DNA of 17,209 bases from an uncultured Lachnospiraceae bacterium (GCA_902795835.1 CADBNA010000377.1:1-17209); one strand, 5' to 3'. Positions 7,094 to 15,068 are shown, counted from the stretch's first letter. Notes: generated by a model not told the origin, from the sequence alone. Numbers and translations are program-made.

Positions 7094-8233
7094 ATGAGCG
7101 ATTATTATTTCATGAAAGCAAAGATTTTCATGGGAGAGAATTCCTGCAGAAGAATCTGCGATTTTGACATCTCGCGGGCCCTGCTCATCTGTGATCCGTT
7201 TCTGAAGGATTCAGATGTCCTGAAATACGCAATAGGTAATTTAAAAAACAATCAGATTGAAGTACATCTTTTCGCGGACATTACTCCGGATCCGGATGTT
7301 TCCCTGGTGCGGAAGGTATTAAGAGAGTCCGTTGACTTCAGGCCTGACGCGATCATAGCTGTCGGCGGGGGATCATCTATCGATACGGCCAAAGCGGTGT
7401 CTTACTTATATGCAACACTTCCGGGAGTCGATAAGAAACCCTGCACGATTGCGCTGCCGACAACCAGCGGAACAGGGAGTGAACTGACTTCCGCAGCGGT
7501 CATTACGGATCATGCGGCAGGCGTGAAATATCCGTTAATAGACGAGGATATGCTGCCGGATGCTGTTTTTCTTGATCCGAAGCTGACAGAGAGCGTGCCG
7601 CCGAAGGTGACGGCTGATACGGGTATGGATGTGCTGACCCATGCCATAGAAGCCTATGCCTCTGTCAACGCCAATGATTTTACTGATGCAGGGGCCCAGA
7701 AGGCTGCCATGATGGTTTTCCGTTATCTGGAGAAATGCGTCAGAAACGGTCATGACATGGATGCCCGTACCCATATGCAGAATGCCTCTGCCCTGGCGGG
7801 AACCGCCTTTAATATAGCTTCTGTGGGTATCTGCCACAGTATGGCGCATGCCCTGGGACAGCGGTTCCATCTTGCTCACGGAAGGTGCTGCGGCGTATTT
7901 CTTCCGTTTGTTGTTGAGTATAATGCCGGCCTGGAACTTCCGGAGACGACGGCGCCTCTTCTCAGATACGCCCAGTTTGCTTCCGATCTCGGTATCAGGG
8001 AGGACACACCGGAAGCGTCTGTGCGTCATCTGGTCCGCCATATACGCGCTCTGATGACAAATACGGGCATTCCCGTGCATTTCAGGGAATTGGGCATACA
8101 GGCTGATGAGTATATCAGTGAAATTGATACGATGGCGGAGAAAGCTATGCGGGACAGCTGTACGGCTTCGAACCCCAGACATCCTTCTAAAGAGGATATC
8201 GCGGCGTTGTATTACAGCTTTTATCGTTATTAA
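7094..8233 (+). CDS. Iron-containing alcohol dehydrogenase (PduQ/EutG-like)
   Basis: A 379-residue group III alcohol dehydrogenase that would reduce an aldehyde to alcohol and regenerate NAD+ for the aldehyde dehydrogenase. It shows the dinucleotide-binding GGGSSIDTAKA (about 91-101), PTTSGTGSELTS, and the metal ligands D179 and H183 (GMDVLTHAIEAY), with H248 and H262 in ICHSMAHALGQRFHLAHG, spaced as in FucO. The start at 7094 gives the family length; the longer reading from 6959 runs through the hairpin region and is rejected. A purine-rich AGGAGACAGGG lies 5 to 15 bases upstream. It follows the probable attenuator, so its level may be set separately from the preceding shell genes. Confidence 0.9.
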   Translation: MSDYYFMKAKIFMGENSCRRICDFDISRALLICDPFLKDSDVLKYAIGNLKNNQIEVHLFADITPDPDVSLVRKVLRESVDFRPDAIIAVGGGSSIDTAKAVSYLYATLPGVDKKPCTIALPTTSGTGSELTSAAVITDHAAGVKYPLIDEDMLPDAVFLDPKLTESVPPKVTADTGMDVLTHAIEAYASVNANDFTDAGAQKAAMMVFRYLEKCVRNGHDMDARTHMQNASALAGTAFNIASVGICHSMAHALGQRFHLAHGRCCGVFLPFVVEYNAGLELPETTAPLLRYAQFASDLGIREDTPEASVRHLVRHIRALMTNTGIPVHFRELGIQADEYISEIDTMAEKAMRDSCTASNPRHPSKEDIAALYYSFYRY

Positions 8234-8262
8234 TACATTTGTCTTATCAGAGGAGGCAGCAC

Positions 8263-9591
8263 ATGGGACTGCTTGACATGGTACAGGAAGCTGGTGTGAT
8301 CGGAGCCGGAGGTGCTGGCTTTCCCACACATGTGAAATTAAAAGCAAATGCGGAATATATCTTATTAAACGGGGCGGAATGCGAACCCCTGCTGCGTGTG
8401 GATCAGCAGCTCATGGCCGTTCATGCCGAAGAAGTGATCCGGGGACTGATGATCGGAAAAGAGATCAGCGGAGCCGGCAAGGCAGTCATCGGCATCAAAG
8501 GCAGCCATCCCGACGTGATTCAGATCATGAGAGAGACCATCCGGCAGACCGGCCTGGAGGGACAGGTTGAGGTAGGGGAACTCCCGGATGTCTACCCTGC
8601 AGGTGATGAACAGGTTCTCGTCTATGAACTGACGGGCAGGGTGGTCCCGGAGACGGCGATTCCGATCGCCGTCGGCTGCGTGGTTATGAACGCGGAAACG
8701 GCCTACAACGTATACAGGGCCACTGAAGGGATGGCAGTCACCGAAAAATTCCTTACCGTAAACGGTGCCGTTCCGCACCCCGTCACCGTAAAAGTGCCGG
8801 TAGGCACTCCGGTCCGGACGGTATTGCAGCTTGCCGGCATCCGGAATCCGGAGGATTACGGCATCATAGACGGCGGCCCCATGATGGGCCCCCTGCTGGC
8901 TGATATTAACGGATATGTCACCAAAAAATCAAAGGGATATGTTGTTCTTCCGCCGGATCACAGTCTGATCCGCCGGAAAAGCAGAGAGATGGAGACGGCC
9001 GTGCGTCTTGACCGGTCCGCATGTGAGCAGTGCAGTATGTGTACGGATCTCTGTCCGCGCCATCTGCTCGGTCATTCCACAGTTCCGCACAAGATGGTCC
9101 GGGCCCTCATGTACAGGGCGGAAGCCGACGAAAAGGTCAGCGCCGCGCTGACCTGCTGCCAGTGCAATCTCTGTGAGTATTTCTCCTGCCCGGCCGGAAT
9201 CAGCCCCAAGATGGCAAATGTTTACTTCATGGGCAAACTCAGAGAGAAGAACATTCGGCACACGCCAAAAGACAGCTATACGCCCGTCAGTATGCGCCCG
9301 TACAGGCAGGTGCCCAGCAGGCGGCTGATCACAAGGCTTGGAATCAGCGGATACAACGCCGCGGCTCCGCTGGATGAGAATCCTTCCATCGAGGTAAATG
9401 AGGTCGGCATTCAGATCAACAGCCATGTCGGAGCGCCCGCGGTGCCGTGTGTTTCTGTAGGAGACCATGTGGAAGCGGGACAGAAAATCGCTGTTATAAA
9501 AGAAGGAGCACTTGGGGCAAATGTCCATGCCAGTATCGAAGGCGTTGTTGCAGCAATTGAGAACAACAGGATTATCCTGAGGAGGAACTGA
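8263..9591 (+). CDS. pduS: PduS-like RnfC-type iron-sulfur flavoprotein (NADH-dependent electron carrier / cobalamin reductase type)
   Basis: A 442-residue protein with the RnfC/PduS plan: N-terminal GAGGAGFPTHVKL (nucleotide/FMN site), a middle SLBB-like region, two 4Fe-4S motifs and a C-terminal barrel-sandwich segment (HVGAPAVPCVSVGDHVEAGQ). The first cluster motif is C254-x2-C257-x2-C260-x3-C264-P. The second uses C298, C301, C304 and C309. In Salmonella, PduS reduces cobalamin and interacts with PduT; in B12-independent loci, homologues are thought to move electrons between NADH and the shell. AGGAGG at 8251-8256 sets the start. Its stop is one base from the PduT start, a coupling that fits a PduS-PduT complex. 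Confidence 0.92.
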   Translation: MGLLDMVQEAGVIGAGGAGFPTHVKLKANAEYILLNGAECEPLLRVDQQLMAVHAEEVIRGLMIGKEISGAGKAVIGIKGSHPDVIQIMRETIRQTGLEGQVEVGELPDVYPAGDEQVLVYELTGRVVPETAIPIAVGCVVMNAETAYNVYRATEGMAVTEKFLTVNGAVPHPVTVKVPVGTPVRTVLQLAGIRNPEDYGIIDGGPMMGPLLADINGYVTKKSKGYVVLPPDHSLIRRKSREMETAVRLDRSACEQCSMCTDLCPRHLLGHSTVPHKMVRALMYRAEADEKVSAALTCCQCNLCEYFSCPAGISPKMANVYFMGKLREKNIRHTPKDSYTPVSMRPYRQVPSRRLITRLGISGYNAAAPLDENPSIEVNEVGIQINSHVGAPAVPCVSVGDHVEAGQKIAVIKEGALGANVHASIEGVVAAIENNRIILRRN

Positions 9592-9592
9592 A

Positions 9593-10144
9593 GTGCCGAA
9601 GTCTATAGGAATGGTGGAATACAACAGCGTTTCCAGAGGTATATACACCACGGATCAGATGGTGAAAACTTCGAATGTAGAGATTGTGACAGCGACGACA
9701 ATCTGCCCGGGAAAATACATCACGATTGTTCACGGCAATGTTGCCGAGGTGGAATCAGCCCTTAAAGCCGGCGTTGAAGCAGCCGGAGAGTTCCTGGTGG
9801 ATACTACCATGATATCCAATGTTCACCCCGATATTTTCCCGGCTATCGTAAGCGCGACCATGCCGGAGCGCGTGGATGCACTGGGCATTCTGGAATCCTA
9901 CTCCCTCTCTTCGATGGTCGTCGCGGCTGATAAAGTGCTGAAATCAGCAGAGCTGGAGGCCATCGAACTCAGGCTGGGAACGGGACTTGGCGGGAAAGCC
10001 TATTTCACGTTTACCGGCAGTGTGGCGGCAGTCGAGCGGGGCGTCGAGGTCGGCAGGGAGACGATCGGAAGTGAGAGAGGGCTTCTGATCAATGCTGAGG
10101 TCATTCCGTCTCCGTCACAGGAAATCATACAACATCTGTTTTAA
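9593..10144 (+). CDS. pduT: PduT-like BMC-T shell protein with pore cysteine
   Basis: A 183-residue protein with two fused BMC domains (domain 1 about 3-90, domain 2 about 95-180), the same length as PduT. The second domain is recognised by ALGILESYSLSSMVVAADKVLKSA. C38 in TTICPGKY matches in position and context the PduT cysteine, three of which bind one 4Fe-4S cluster in the centre of the trimer pore. It would be the shell-embedded electron conduit partnered with PduS. The start is GTG at 9593 with a GAGGAGG Shine-Dalgarno sequence that lies inside the end of pduS. Confidence 0.93.
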   Translation: MPKSIGMVEYNSVSRGIYTTDQMVKTSNVEIVTATTICPGKYITIVHGNVAEVESALKAGVEAAGEFLVDTTMISNVHPDIFPAIVSATMPERVDALGILESYSLSSMVVAADKVLKSAELEAIELRLGTGLGGKAYFTFTGSVAAVERGVEVGRETIGSERGLLINAEVIPSPSQEIIQHLF

Positions 10145-10162
10145 TCCGGGAGAGGTAACGAA

Positions 10163-10552
10163 ATGGCTGGTTTTAACTACGAAAACACTCCGGGAACAGA
10201 GGAGCAGCCGCTTCGGATCGTTCAGGAAATGGTGAACGGCAAGGAGATCACACTGGCTCATATCATGGCTGCCCCCATGCCTATTATTTATCAGAAGCTG
10301 GGTCTGAATCCCAATATTGACTACAGCAACGCCGCAATCGGCATTCTGGATATCACGCCTCCGGAATCATCGGTCATTGCTTCCGATATAGCCGTGAAAG
10401 CAGCGGACGTTTATCTGGGTTTTGCAGACCGTTTCAGCGGAACCATGATCATAACCGGAAGCCTGTCATCTGTTGAGTCGGCTATGGAGGAGGTAATTAA
10501 ATTCTTTCAGAATACGCTCGGCTATGTATCCTGCCCCATTACGAGATACTGA
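10163..10552 (+). CDS. pduU: PduU/EutS-type circularly permuted BMC-H shell protein
   Basis: A 129-residue protein. The N-terminal RIVQEMVNGKEITLAHIMA and the later AAIGILDITPPESSVIASDIAVKAADVYLGFADRF are the marks of the circularly permuted PduU/EutS hexamers, whose N-terminal strands form a small beta-barrel capping the pore. It is slightly longer than Salmonella PduU because of extra residues in the loop after the barrel strand (PMPIIYQKLGLNPNIDYS). A GGAGAGG lies 7 bases before the ATG. It is followed 18 bases later by a second, more divergent PduU-type gene. Confidence 0.93.
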   Translation: MAGFNYENTPGTEEQPLRIVQEMVNGKEITLAHIMAAPMPIIYQKLGLNPNIDYSNAAIGILDITPPESSVIASDIAVKAADVYLGFADRFSGTMIITGSLSSVESAMEEVIKFFQNTLGYVSCPITRY

Positions 10553-10570
10553 CAAAGGAGAGGCGGTACC

Positions 10571-11011
10571 GTGGCAGACAGAAAAAATGATGACAGAGAG
10601 CGGCTTCAGTATTTGCTGGAGCAATATGTGATCAGAGAGTACAGGGCGGGGAGAAAGGCCAGAACCGTACAGGAAAGGGTGCATGCGAAGGAAGTTGTCC
10701 TCGCGCATGTGATCGGCACATCAGAGGACCGCATCTATACGAATCTTTCCCTGGATATCGGAACACATGAAGGGGAAGAACCATACGGGGACGCCATAGG
10801 CATTTTCAAGGCCTCCCCGGATACGGCAATCATAGCGGCGGCGGATATTGCCGTGAAGACCGCAGATGTGAAAATCGGTTTTCTGGATCGCTTCAAGGGA
10901 ACCCTGATTCTTACCGGGGAACTCTCGGATGTGAAGGAAGCCCTTTTCCGGTGCAGAGGATACTTCAGCGATGTGCTTCATTATCGCTGCTGTCCGGTGA
11001 CGGAGAGCTGA
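10571..11011 (+). CDS. Second, divergent PduU/EutS-type BMC-H shell protein
   Basis: A 146-residue protein starting at GTG 10571, with AAGGAGAGG upstream at 10555-10563. The core DAIGIFKASPDTAIIAAADIAVKTADVKIGFLDRFKGTLILTG closely parallels the preceding PduU-type protein. VVLAHVIG replaces the barrel motif TLAHIMA. The N-terminus is about 20 residues longer and strongly charged (DRKNDDRERLQYLLEQYVIREYRAGRK), probably an added helix. A pair of Cys (about 141-142) lies at the extreme end (RCCPVTES), where the first copy has SCPITRY. The two are tandem paralogues and may form mixed or separate hexamers with different pore caps. Confidence 0.88.
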   Translation: MADRKNDDRERLQYLLEQYVIREYRAGRKARTVQERVHAKEVVLAHVIGTSEDRIYTNLSLDIGTHEGEEPYGDAIGIFKASPDTAIIAAADIAVKTADVKIGFLDRFKGTLILTGELSDVKEALFRCRGYFSDVLHYRCCPVTES

Positions 11012-11082
11012 GATGCTTTCATTTTTGAAGCTTTCTGGCGCAGAAACCGGAAAAACCAGCCGGCAGGATGCAGGGGGATATT

Positions 11083-11568
11083 ATGAGAAAGCTTTTTCTG
11101 TGCGGCAGGAGTGAGGCAGGCAAGACATCGCTCACACAGGCCCTGAAAAATGAAGATCTTCATTACGTGAAGACGCAGGCTGTGAATACATGGGATATCA
11201 CCATTGACTGTCCCGGCGAGTATTCGGAGACCAAGGAACTGGGATTTGCCATGGCCTGTTTCAGCTTTGAAGCGGATGTCTGCGCCCTCCTCTGCGGCGC
11301 GGATGAGCCATATGACATGCACGGGCCTTCCTACAGCAGCTTCTGCAACCGGCCCATGATCGGAGTGATTACGAAGATCAATTCCCCGAGGGCAAATGTG
11401 GCGATGGTATCGCAGTGGCTGACGGAATCAGGCTGTGAGAGGATTTTTCCGGTCGACAACATGACGGGAGAAGGCATCCAGGAACTCAGAGAATATCTGG
11501 ATCAGACGGATGTGCAGCTGACTCTGGACGAGGCAATAAAGCTGCAGAGCCGGGGGATCAAGGTATGA
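11083..11568 (+). CDS. eutP: EutP/PduV-family small GTPase, copy 1
   Basis: A 161-residue P-loop GTPase of the EutP/PduV family, associated with compartment positioning or assembly, though EutP has also been described as an acetate kinase. Seen: the Walker A GRSEAGKTS (8-16), DCPGEYSE as the G3 region in place of the usual DTPGEY, and TKIN as the G4 motif, where Asn replaces the usual Asp of TKxD. The start MRKLFL gives the family N-terminus with a GGGGGAT ahead; ATG 11068 is an in-frame alternative. The stop overlaps the start of a second copy (ATGA). Confidence 0.9.
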   Translation: MRKLFLCGRSEAGKTSLTQALKNEDLHYVKTQAVNTWDITIDCPGEYSETKELGFAMACFSFEADVCALLCGADEPYDMHGPSYSSFCNRPMIGVITKINSPRANVAMVSQWLTESGCERIFPVDNMTGEGIQELREYLDQTDVQLTLDEAIKLQSRGIKV

Positions 11569-12050
11569 GAAGGCTTTTTCTGTACGGGAGAAGTGAAGCC
11601 GGAAAAACATCTCTGACACAGTCGCTGAAAAGCGAAGAGCTTCATTATGTGAAAACGCAGTCTGTGAATACCTGGGATATCGCGATCGACTGCCCGGGTG
11701 AGTATTCAGAGGCAAAGGAACTGGCCTATTCCCTGGTCTGTTTCGGCTTCGAGGCGGATGTCTGCGCGCTCCTGTGCGGTGCGGATGAACCGTATAATAT
11801 GTACTGGCCCTGCGACTGCAGTATCTGGAGCCGCCCGCTGATCGGGATTATAACGAAAATCAATTCCCCGAGGGCAAATGTGGCGATGGTTGCCCAGTGG
11901 CTGACAGAAGCGGGCTGTGAAAGGATTTTTCCGGTGGACAACCTGACGGGGGAGGGCATTCCCGCACTCAGAGAGTATCTGGAGCAGGAAAATGTGGTTT
12001 TGACGCTGGACGAAGCGATGGAGATGCAGAAGCGGGGAATATGGGCATGA
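11565..12050 (+). CDS. eutP: EutP/PduV-family small GTPase, copy 2
   Basis: A 161-residue tandem paralogue of the preceding GTPase, overlapping it by four bases and of the same length. By eye about three quarters of residues are identical. The Walker A (GRSEAGKTS), DCPGEYSE, ADVCALLCGADEPY and TKINSPRANVAMV are shared. Differences concentrate at about 54-61, at 78-89 (NMYWPCDCSIWS against DMHGPSYSSFCN) and at the C-terminus. The 78-89 segment may be the surface that distinguishes partners. Both copies keep the nucleotide-binding residues, so neither looks degenerate. Confidence 0.9.
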   Translation: MRRLFLYGRSEAGKTSLTQSLKSEELHYVKTQSVNTWDIAIDCPGEYSEAKELAYSLVCFGFEADVCALLCGADEPYNMYWPCDCSIWSRPLIGIITKINSPRANVAMVAQWLTEAGCERIFPVDNLTGEGIPALREYLEQENVVLTLDEAMEMQKRGIWA

Positions 12051-12152
12051 CCGGACGCAGGACGACCGCCTGCGAAAGACAGTGCAGGGAAAAAGACGAC
12101 GACACTGAGCCGGGTAAGCACGGCAGATATTACATGCTTGAGGCAGGTAGTT

Positions 12153-12794
12153 ATGGAGTTCACACAGGAACAGATCTGCGATATCGTCAGACGGTCCATT
12201 GAAGAATATGAAAAGGGCAGGCTCCTTTTTACGGCAGAGGCAGGCGTTACCCGCCGGCATGTAATCCTTTGCGCAGAAGACCGGGAGCTGCTCTTTGGAA
12301 AGAGGTATTCCATGGGCGTGGGAAAACAGCTCCGGCAGCCCAGGGAGTACCTGTACAAAGAAACCCTTACGCTTGCCGGAAATAAAACGATGTTTTCCGA
12401 CATGCATATTCTGGCAGGGGATATTGCGCAGACGCAGGTGGTGCTTGCGCGCTCTGACATGATGAACCTGGGACTTGATCTGAACATATATGAAAAAGAA
12501 GGACGGTTCCCTGACGCGGCCATCACGCTGATCGGCCCGGCCGGCCTGCTGCCGGCAGGTGCATGTGTGAAAATCGCGGAGCGGAGCATTACCCTGTCCG
12601 AATACACTGCGAAGAGGCTGAATCTTGCGGACGGAGATATGCTGAGCGCGAGAGCGGGAGGCGGCAGGTTGCTGGTCTTTCACAACGCAAGGGTAAAGAC
12701 CGGGTATTACACTACAGAGTTCCACCTGGATGCCGATGAGGCAAACGGGGCCGGAATCCATGACGGGGATCTGGTAGAAATCGGATATTTTTGA
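12153..12794 (+). CDS. PduL-like phosphotransacylase homologue lacking several zinc-binding histidines (probable pseudoenzyme)
   Basis: A 213-residue protein of PduL length and plan. The N-terminal helix (FTQEQICDIVRRSIEEYEKG) resembles the PduL encapsulation peptide. RRHVILCAEDRELLFG corresponds to RHVHLSxEDLExLFG, ITLIGPAG is kept, and EFHLDADEANGAG matches the EMHIDTDEANAAG block. Canonical PduL binds two zinc ions through two His-x-His motifs, a Glu and a further His. Here the first motif is H36-V-I38, the second is S145-I-T147, and only the Glu (E70) and last His (H191) remain besides H36. The conserved Arg-Lys stretch before TQV is also gone. The fold looks intact but phosphotransacylase activity is doubtful. 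The start at 12153 gives the family N-terminus. Confidence 0.82.
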   Translation: MEFTQEQICDIVRRSIEEYEKGRLLFTAEAGVTRRHVILCAEDRELLFGKRYSMGVGKQLRQPREYLYKETLTLAGNKTMFSDMHILAGDIAQTQVVLARSDMMNLGLDLNIYEKEGRFPDAAITLIGPAGLLPAGACVKIAERSITLSEYTAKRLNLADGDMLSARAGGGRLLVFHNARVKTGYYTTEFHLDADEANGAGIHDGDLVEIGYF

Positions 12795-12823
12795 AACAGA
12801 TAATAATAGTAGGGAGGTATGTT

Positions 12824-13132
12824 ATGGCTTTACCGAACAGCAGCATCATCAACGGACCTGACCCGATGGTCGTGGAAATGATTACGAGAAAGCTGCCGCA
12901 GGATGTGAGAAAAAAGATTGCCGGGATGCGTTTTAATTCGATCGGCCTGGTGAACGCACCTGTTCCCTTTGTCTTTTATTATGCTGACGTTGCCATAAAA
13001 GCAGGTGATGTTCTGGTATCAGAGATCAACGGGTCCTGTCCGCAGCACATTACGACACTGGCTGTATTCGGGGATATCGCCGCAGTAAAGGCGGCGATGG
13101 ATGCCATCGAAGCAAACAGCGCTAAAAAATGA
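12824..13132 (+). CDS. GrpU-like divergent BMC-H shell protein with Cys-Pro pore motif
   Basis: A 102-residue protein. Residues about 38-97 form a BMC domain (SIGLVNAPVPFVFYYADVAI, FGDIAAVKAAMDAI), preceded by an unusual N-terminal segment (DPMVVEMITRKLPQDVRKKIAG) and ending right after the last helix. The pore loop reads NGSCPQH with C72, placed like the Cys-Pro of PduT. This combination recalls GrpU, a shell protein of glycyl-radical propanediol compartments reported to bind an Fe-S cluster at its pore. The start at 12824 follows GGGAGG (12812-12817); an upstream in-frame TTG at 12791 overlaps the previous gene and is less likely. GrpU identity is from recalled features, not an alignment. 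Confidence 0.7.
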   Translation: MALPNSSIINGPDPMVVEMITRKLPQDVRKKIAGMRFNSIGLVNAPVPFVFYYADVAIKAGDVLVSEINGSCPQHITTLAVFGDIAAVKAAMDAIEANSAKK

Positions 13133-13175
13133 AAGGAACAGTAATCTGCCACGGCAGAATGCTTGCCATATACAT

Positions 13176-14051
13176 ATGCAGGATTTAAATCAGGTCAATA
13201 ACAGAATCAATCACATGTACGCCCTGCTGAACAAGCCGCCGGCAGAGATGCCCGACAAAGATGAGCCTCTTTTCCTGGGCGTGGATATCGGAACGGCAAA
13301 TGTGCTTTCCCTGGTCGTGAACAGCAGAAAAGAACCCGTTGCCGGACGGATAGACCAGGCGCACGTAGTGAGAGAGGGCATGATATTTGACTACTTTCAC
13401 GCACTTCAGCTGGTGGAACAGCAGGTGGGCGATCTGAAGCAGGCCCTCGGCAGGGATCTGCGGAACGTCGTATCCGCGGTGCCTCCGGGAACGGAACACA
13501 ATAACGGCAGAGTGACACGCAACCTTCTCGAAGGAGCCGGACTGAATGTCCTGTCGGTTATCGATGAGCCGACAGCGGCATCCATTGCGCTGGAGATCCG
13601 AGATGGTGTTGTGGTAGATGTCGGCGGCGGAACGACAGGCGTATCCATTCTGAAGGACGGCAGGGTCGTTTTTTCGGATGATGAATCCACCGGAGGCTTT
13701 CAGCTGGATCTGGTGCTGGCCGGAGGCCTGGGAATACCGATCGAGGAAGCAGAACAGAAAAAATGCGATCCGGCGCTGCAGGAAAAGCTTTTTCCGATGG
13801 TGCGCCCGGTTTTTGAGAAAATCATAACCATTACGCACAGATGCATCAAAGGATATGATCCGGAGATTATTTATCTGGTGGGAGGAACCGGCACCTATCC
13901 GGGTTTTGCCGAACTGATGCAGAAGATGCTGGGGATTCCCACGATCCTGCCGGATCACCCGCTGCTGATCACACCAATGGGAATGGCCCTGTCATGCGTG
14001 GATCAGATGGCAGATCAGAAGCAGCCGGAGAAGAAAAATTTTTGGGAATAA
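13176..14051 (+). CDS. eutJ: EutJ-like Hsp70/actin-fold ATPase, putative compartment chaperone
   Basis: A 291-residue protein of EutJ type: about 32 variable residues, then PLFLGVDIGTANVLSLVV (phosphate 1 loop), DQAHVVREGMIFDYF, VIDEPTAAS, VVDVGGGTTGVSILKDG (phosphate 2 loop), DDESTGGFQLDLVLAG and VGGTGTYPGFAELM (adenosine site). EutJ has only the ATPase half of Hsp70 and no substrate-binding domain. It is thought to help fold or assemble compartment enzymes and may help reactivate them. The start at ATG 13176 matches the N-terminal length of known EutJ, but no clear Shine-Dalgarno sequence precedes it. The upstream reading to 13101 lies inside the previous gene. Confidence 0.9.
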   Translation: MQDLNQVNNRINHMYALLNKPPAEMPDKDEPLFLGVDIGTANVLSLVVNSRKEPVAGRIDQAHVVREGMIFDYFHALQLVEQQVGDLKQALGRDLRNVVSAVPPGTEHNNGRVTRNLLEGAGLNVLSVIDEPTAASIALEIRDGVVVDVGGGTTGVSILKDGRVVFSDDESTGGFQLDLVLAGGLGIPIEEAEQKKCDPALQEKLFPMVRPVFEKIITITHRCIKGYDPEIIYLVGGTGTYPGFAELMQKMLGIPTILPDHPLLITPMGMALSCVDQMADQKQPEKKNFWE

Positions 14052-14072
14052 CCATAAGGGAGGAGAATGATA

Positions 14073-15068
14073 ATGGCGTTTATAGACAGTATCAAGGCAA
14101 AAGCGAGAGCTGACAAAAAGACAATTGTTCTGCCGGAGTCCATGGACAAGCGTACCTACGAGGCGGCGGTAAAGTGCACGAGAGAAGGCATTGCGAATAT
14201 CGTCCTGATCGGCACCGGGGCAGAGATTGCCAGATACGGCGCAGGCTATGACCTGACGGGGATAACGGTTATCGATCCCTTTACGGATCCCAAACATCAG
14301 AAATACATCGACAAGTTTGTCGAGCTCCGCGGGAAAAAGGGCGTGACACCGGAAATTGCCGAGAAGACCATGATGAGCGACTACATGTATTATGCCTGCC
14401 TGATGTGCAAGTGCGGAAGCGCGGACGGGGTTGTATCCGGCGCCTGCCATTCCACCGGCAATACGATCCGGCCGGCGCTCCAGCTGCTGAAATGCAAGCC
14501 GGGAATCGGAAGTGTTTCAGGATTCTTTGTGATGGAGGTGCCGGACTGCGATCTGGGTGAAAACGGTCTTTTCGTGATGGCGGACTGCGCGGTAAATACT
14601 GATTTTGATTCGGATAAGCTCGCCGAGATCGCAGAGCTTTCCGCGGAATCCTTCCGTTCCCTTATCGGAAAAGAACCCAGGGTAGCCATGCTTTCCTTCT
14701 CCACGAAGGGCAGCGCGAAGCATGCGAACGTCACCATGGTGGCGGAAGCCACGGCAAAGGCTAAAGAGAAGAATCCGGATCTGAAGGTGGACGGCGAACT
14801 TCAGCTTGACGCGGCTCTCGTCGCAGACGTCGCTGCCCTAAAGGCGCCGGACAGCCCGGTTGCCGGCCATGCCAATACCCTGATCTTCCCGTCTCTGGAG
14901 GCCGGCAATATCGGCTATAAGCTCGTCCAGAGGCTGGCAAAGGCAAATGCCTACGGGCCGGTTCTGCAGGGACTCTCCATGCCTGTAAATGATCTCTCGA
15001 GGGGATGCTTTGCCGATGATATCGTGGGAGTTGTGGCCATAACGGCAGTAGAAGCACAGAACATGTAA
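14073..15068 (+). CDS. pta: Phosphate acetyltransferase (Pta, PTA_PTB family)
   Basis: A 331-residue enzyme of the classical single-domain Pta type: acetyl-CoA plus phosphate gives acetyl phosphate plus CoA, possibly also with propionyl-CoA. Recognised blocks are MAFIDSIKAKA, KTIVLPES, ADGVVSGACHSTGNTIRPALQ, SFSTKGSAKH, DGELQLDAAL, NTLIFPSLEAGNIGYKLVQRLA and PVNDLSRGC. It is unrelated in fold to PduL and carries no visible targeting extension. GGGAGG at 14058-14063 is 9 bases from ATG 14073 but only 3 from ATG 14067, so 14073 is preferred. Together with the degenerate PduL upstream, it probably supplies the phosphotransacylase step, perhaps outside the shell. No acetate kinase gene is visible. 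Confidence 0.93.
   Translation: MAFIDSIKAKARADKKTIVLPESMDKRTYEAAVKCTREGIANIVLIGTGAEIARYGAGYDLTGITVIDPFTDPKHQKYIDKFVELRGKKGVTPEIAEKTMMSDYMYYACLMCKCGSADGVVSGACHSTGNTIRPALQLLKCKPGIGSVSGFFVMEVPDCDLGENGLFVMADCAVNTDFDSDKLAEIAELSAESFRSLIGKEPRVAMLSFSTKGSAKHANVTMVAEATAKAKEKNPDLKVDGELQLDAALVADVAALKAPDSPVAGHANTLIFPSLEAGNIGYKLVQRLAKANAYGPVLQGLSMPVNDLSRGCFADDIVGVVAITAVEAQNM

Noticed and set aside
12046..12201. Short open frame of 51 codons between the second GTPase and the PduL-like gene, starting with an ATGA overlap
   Set aside because: The charged, compositionally odd product resembles nothing known. It runs into the PduL-like gene in another frame and has no good ribosome binding site.
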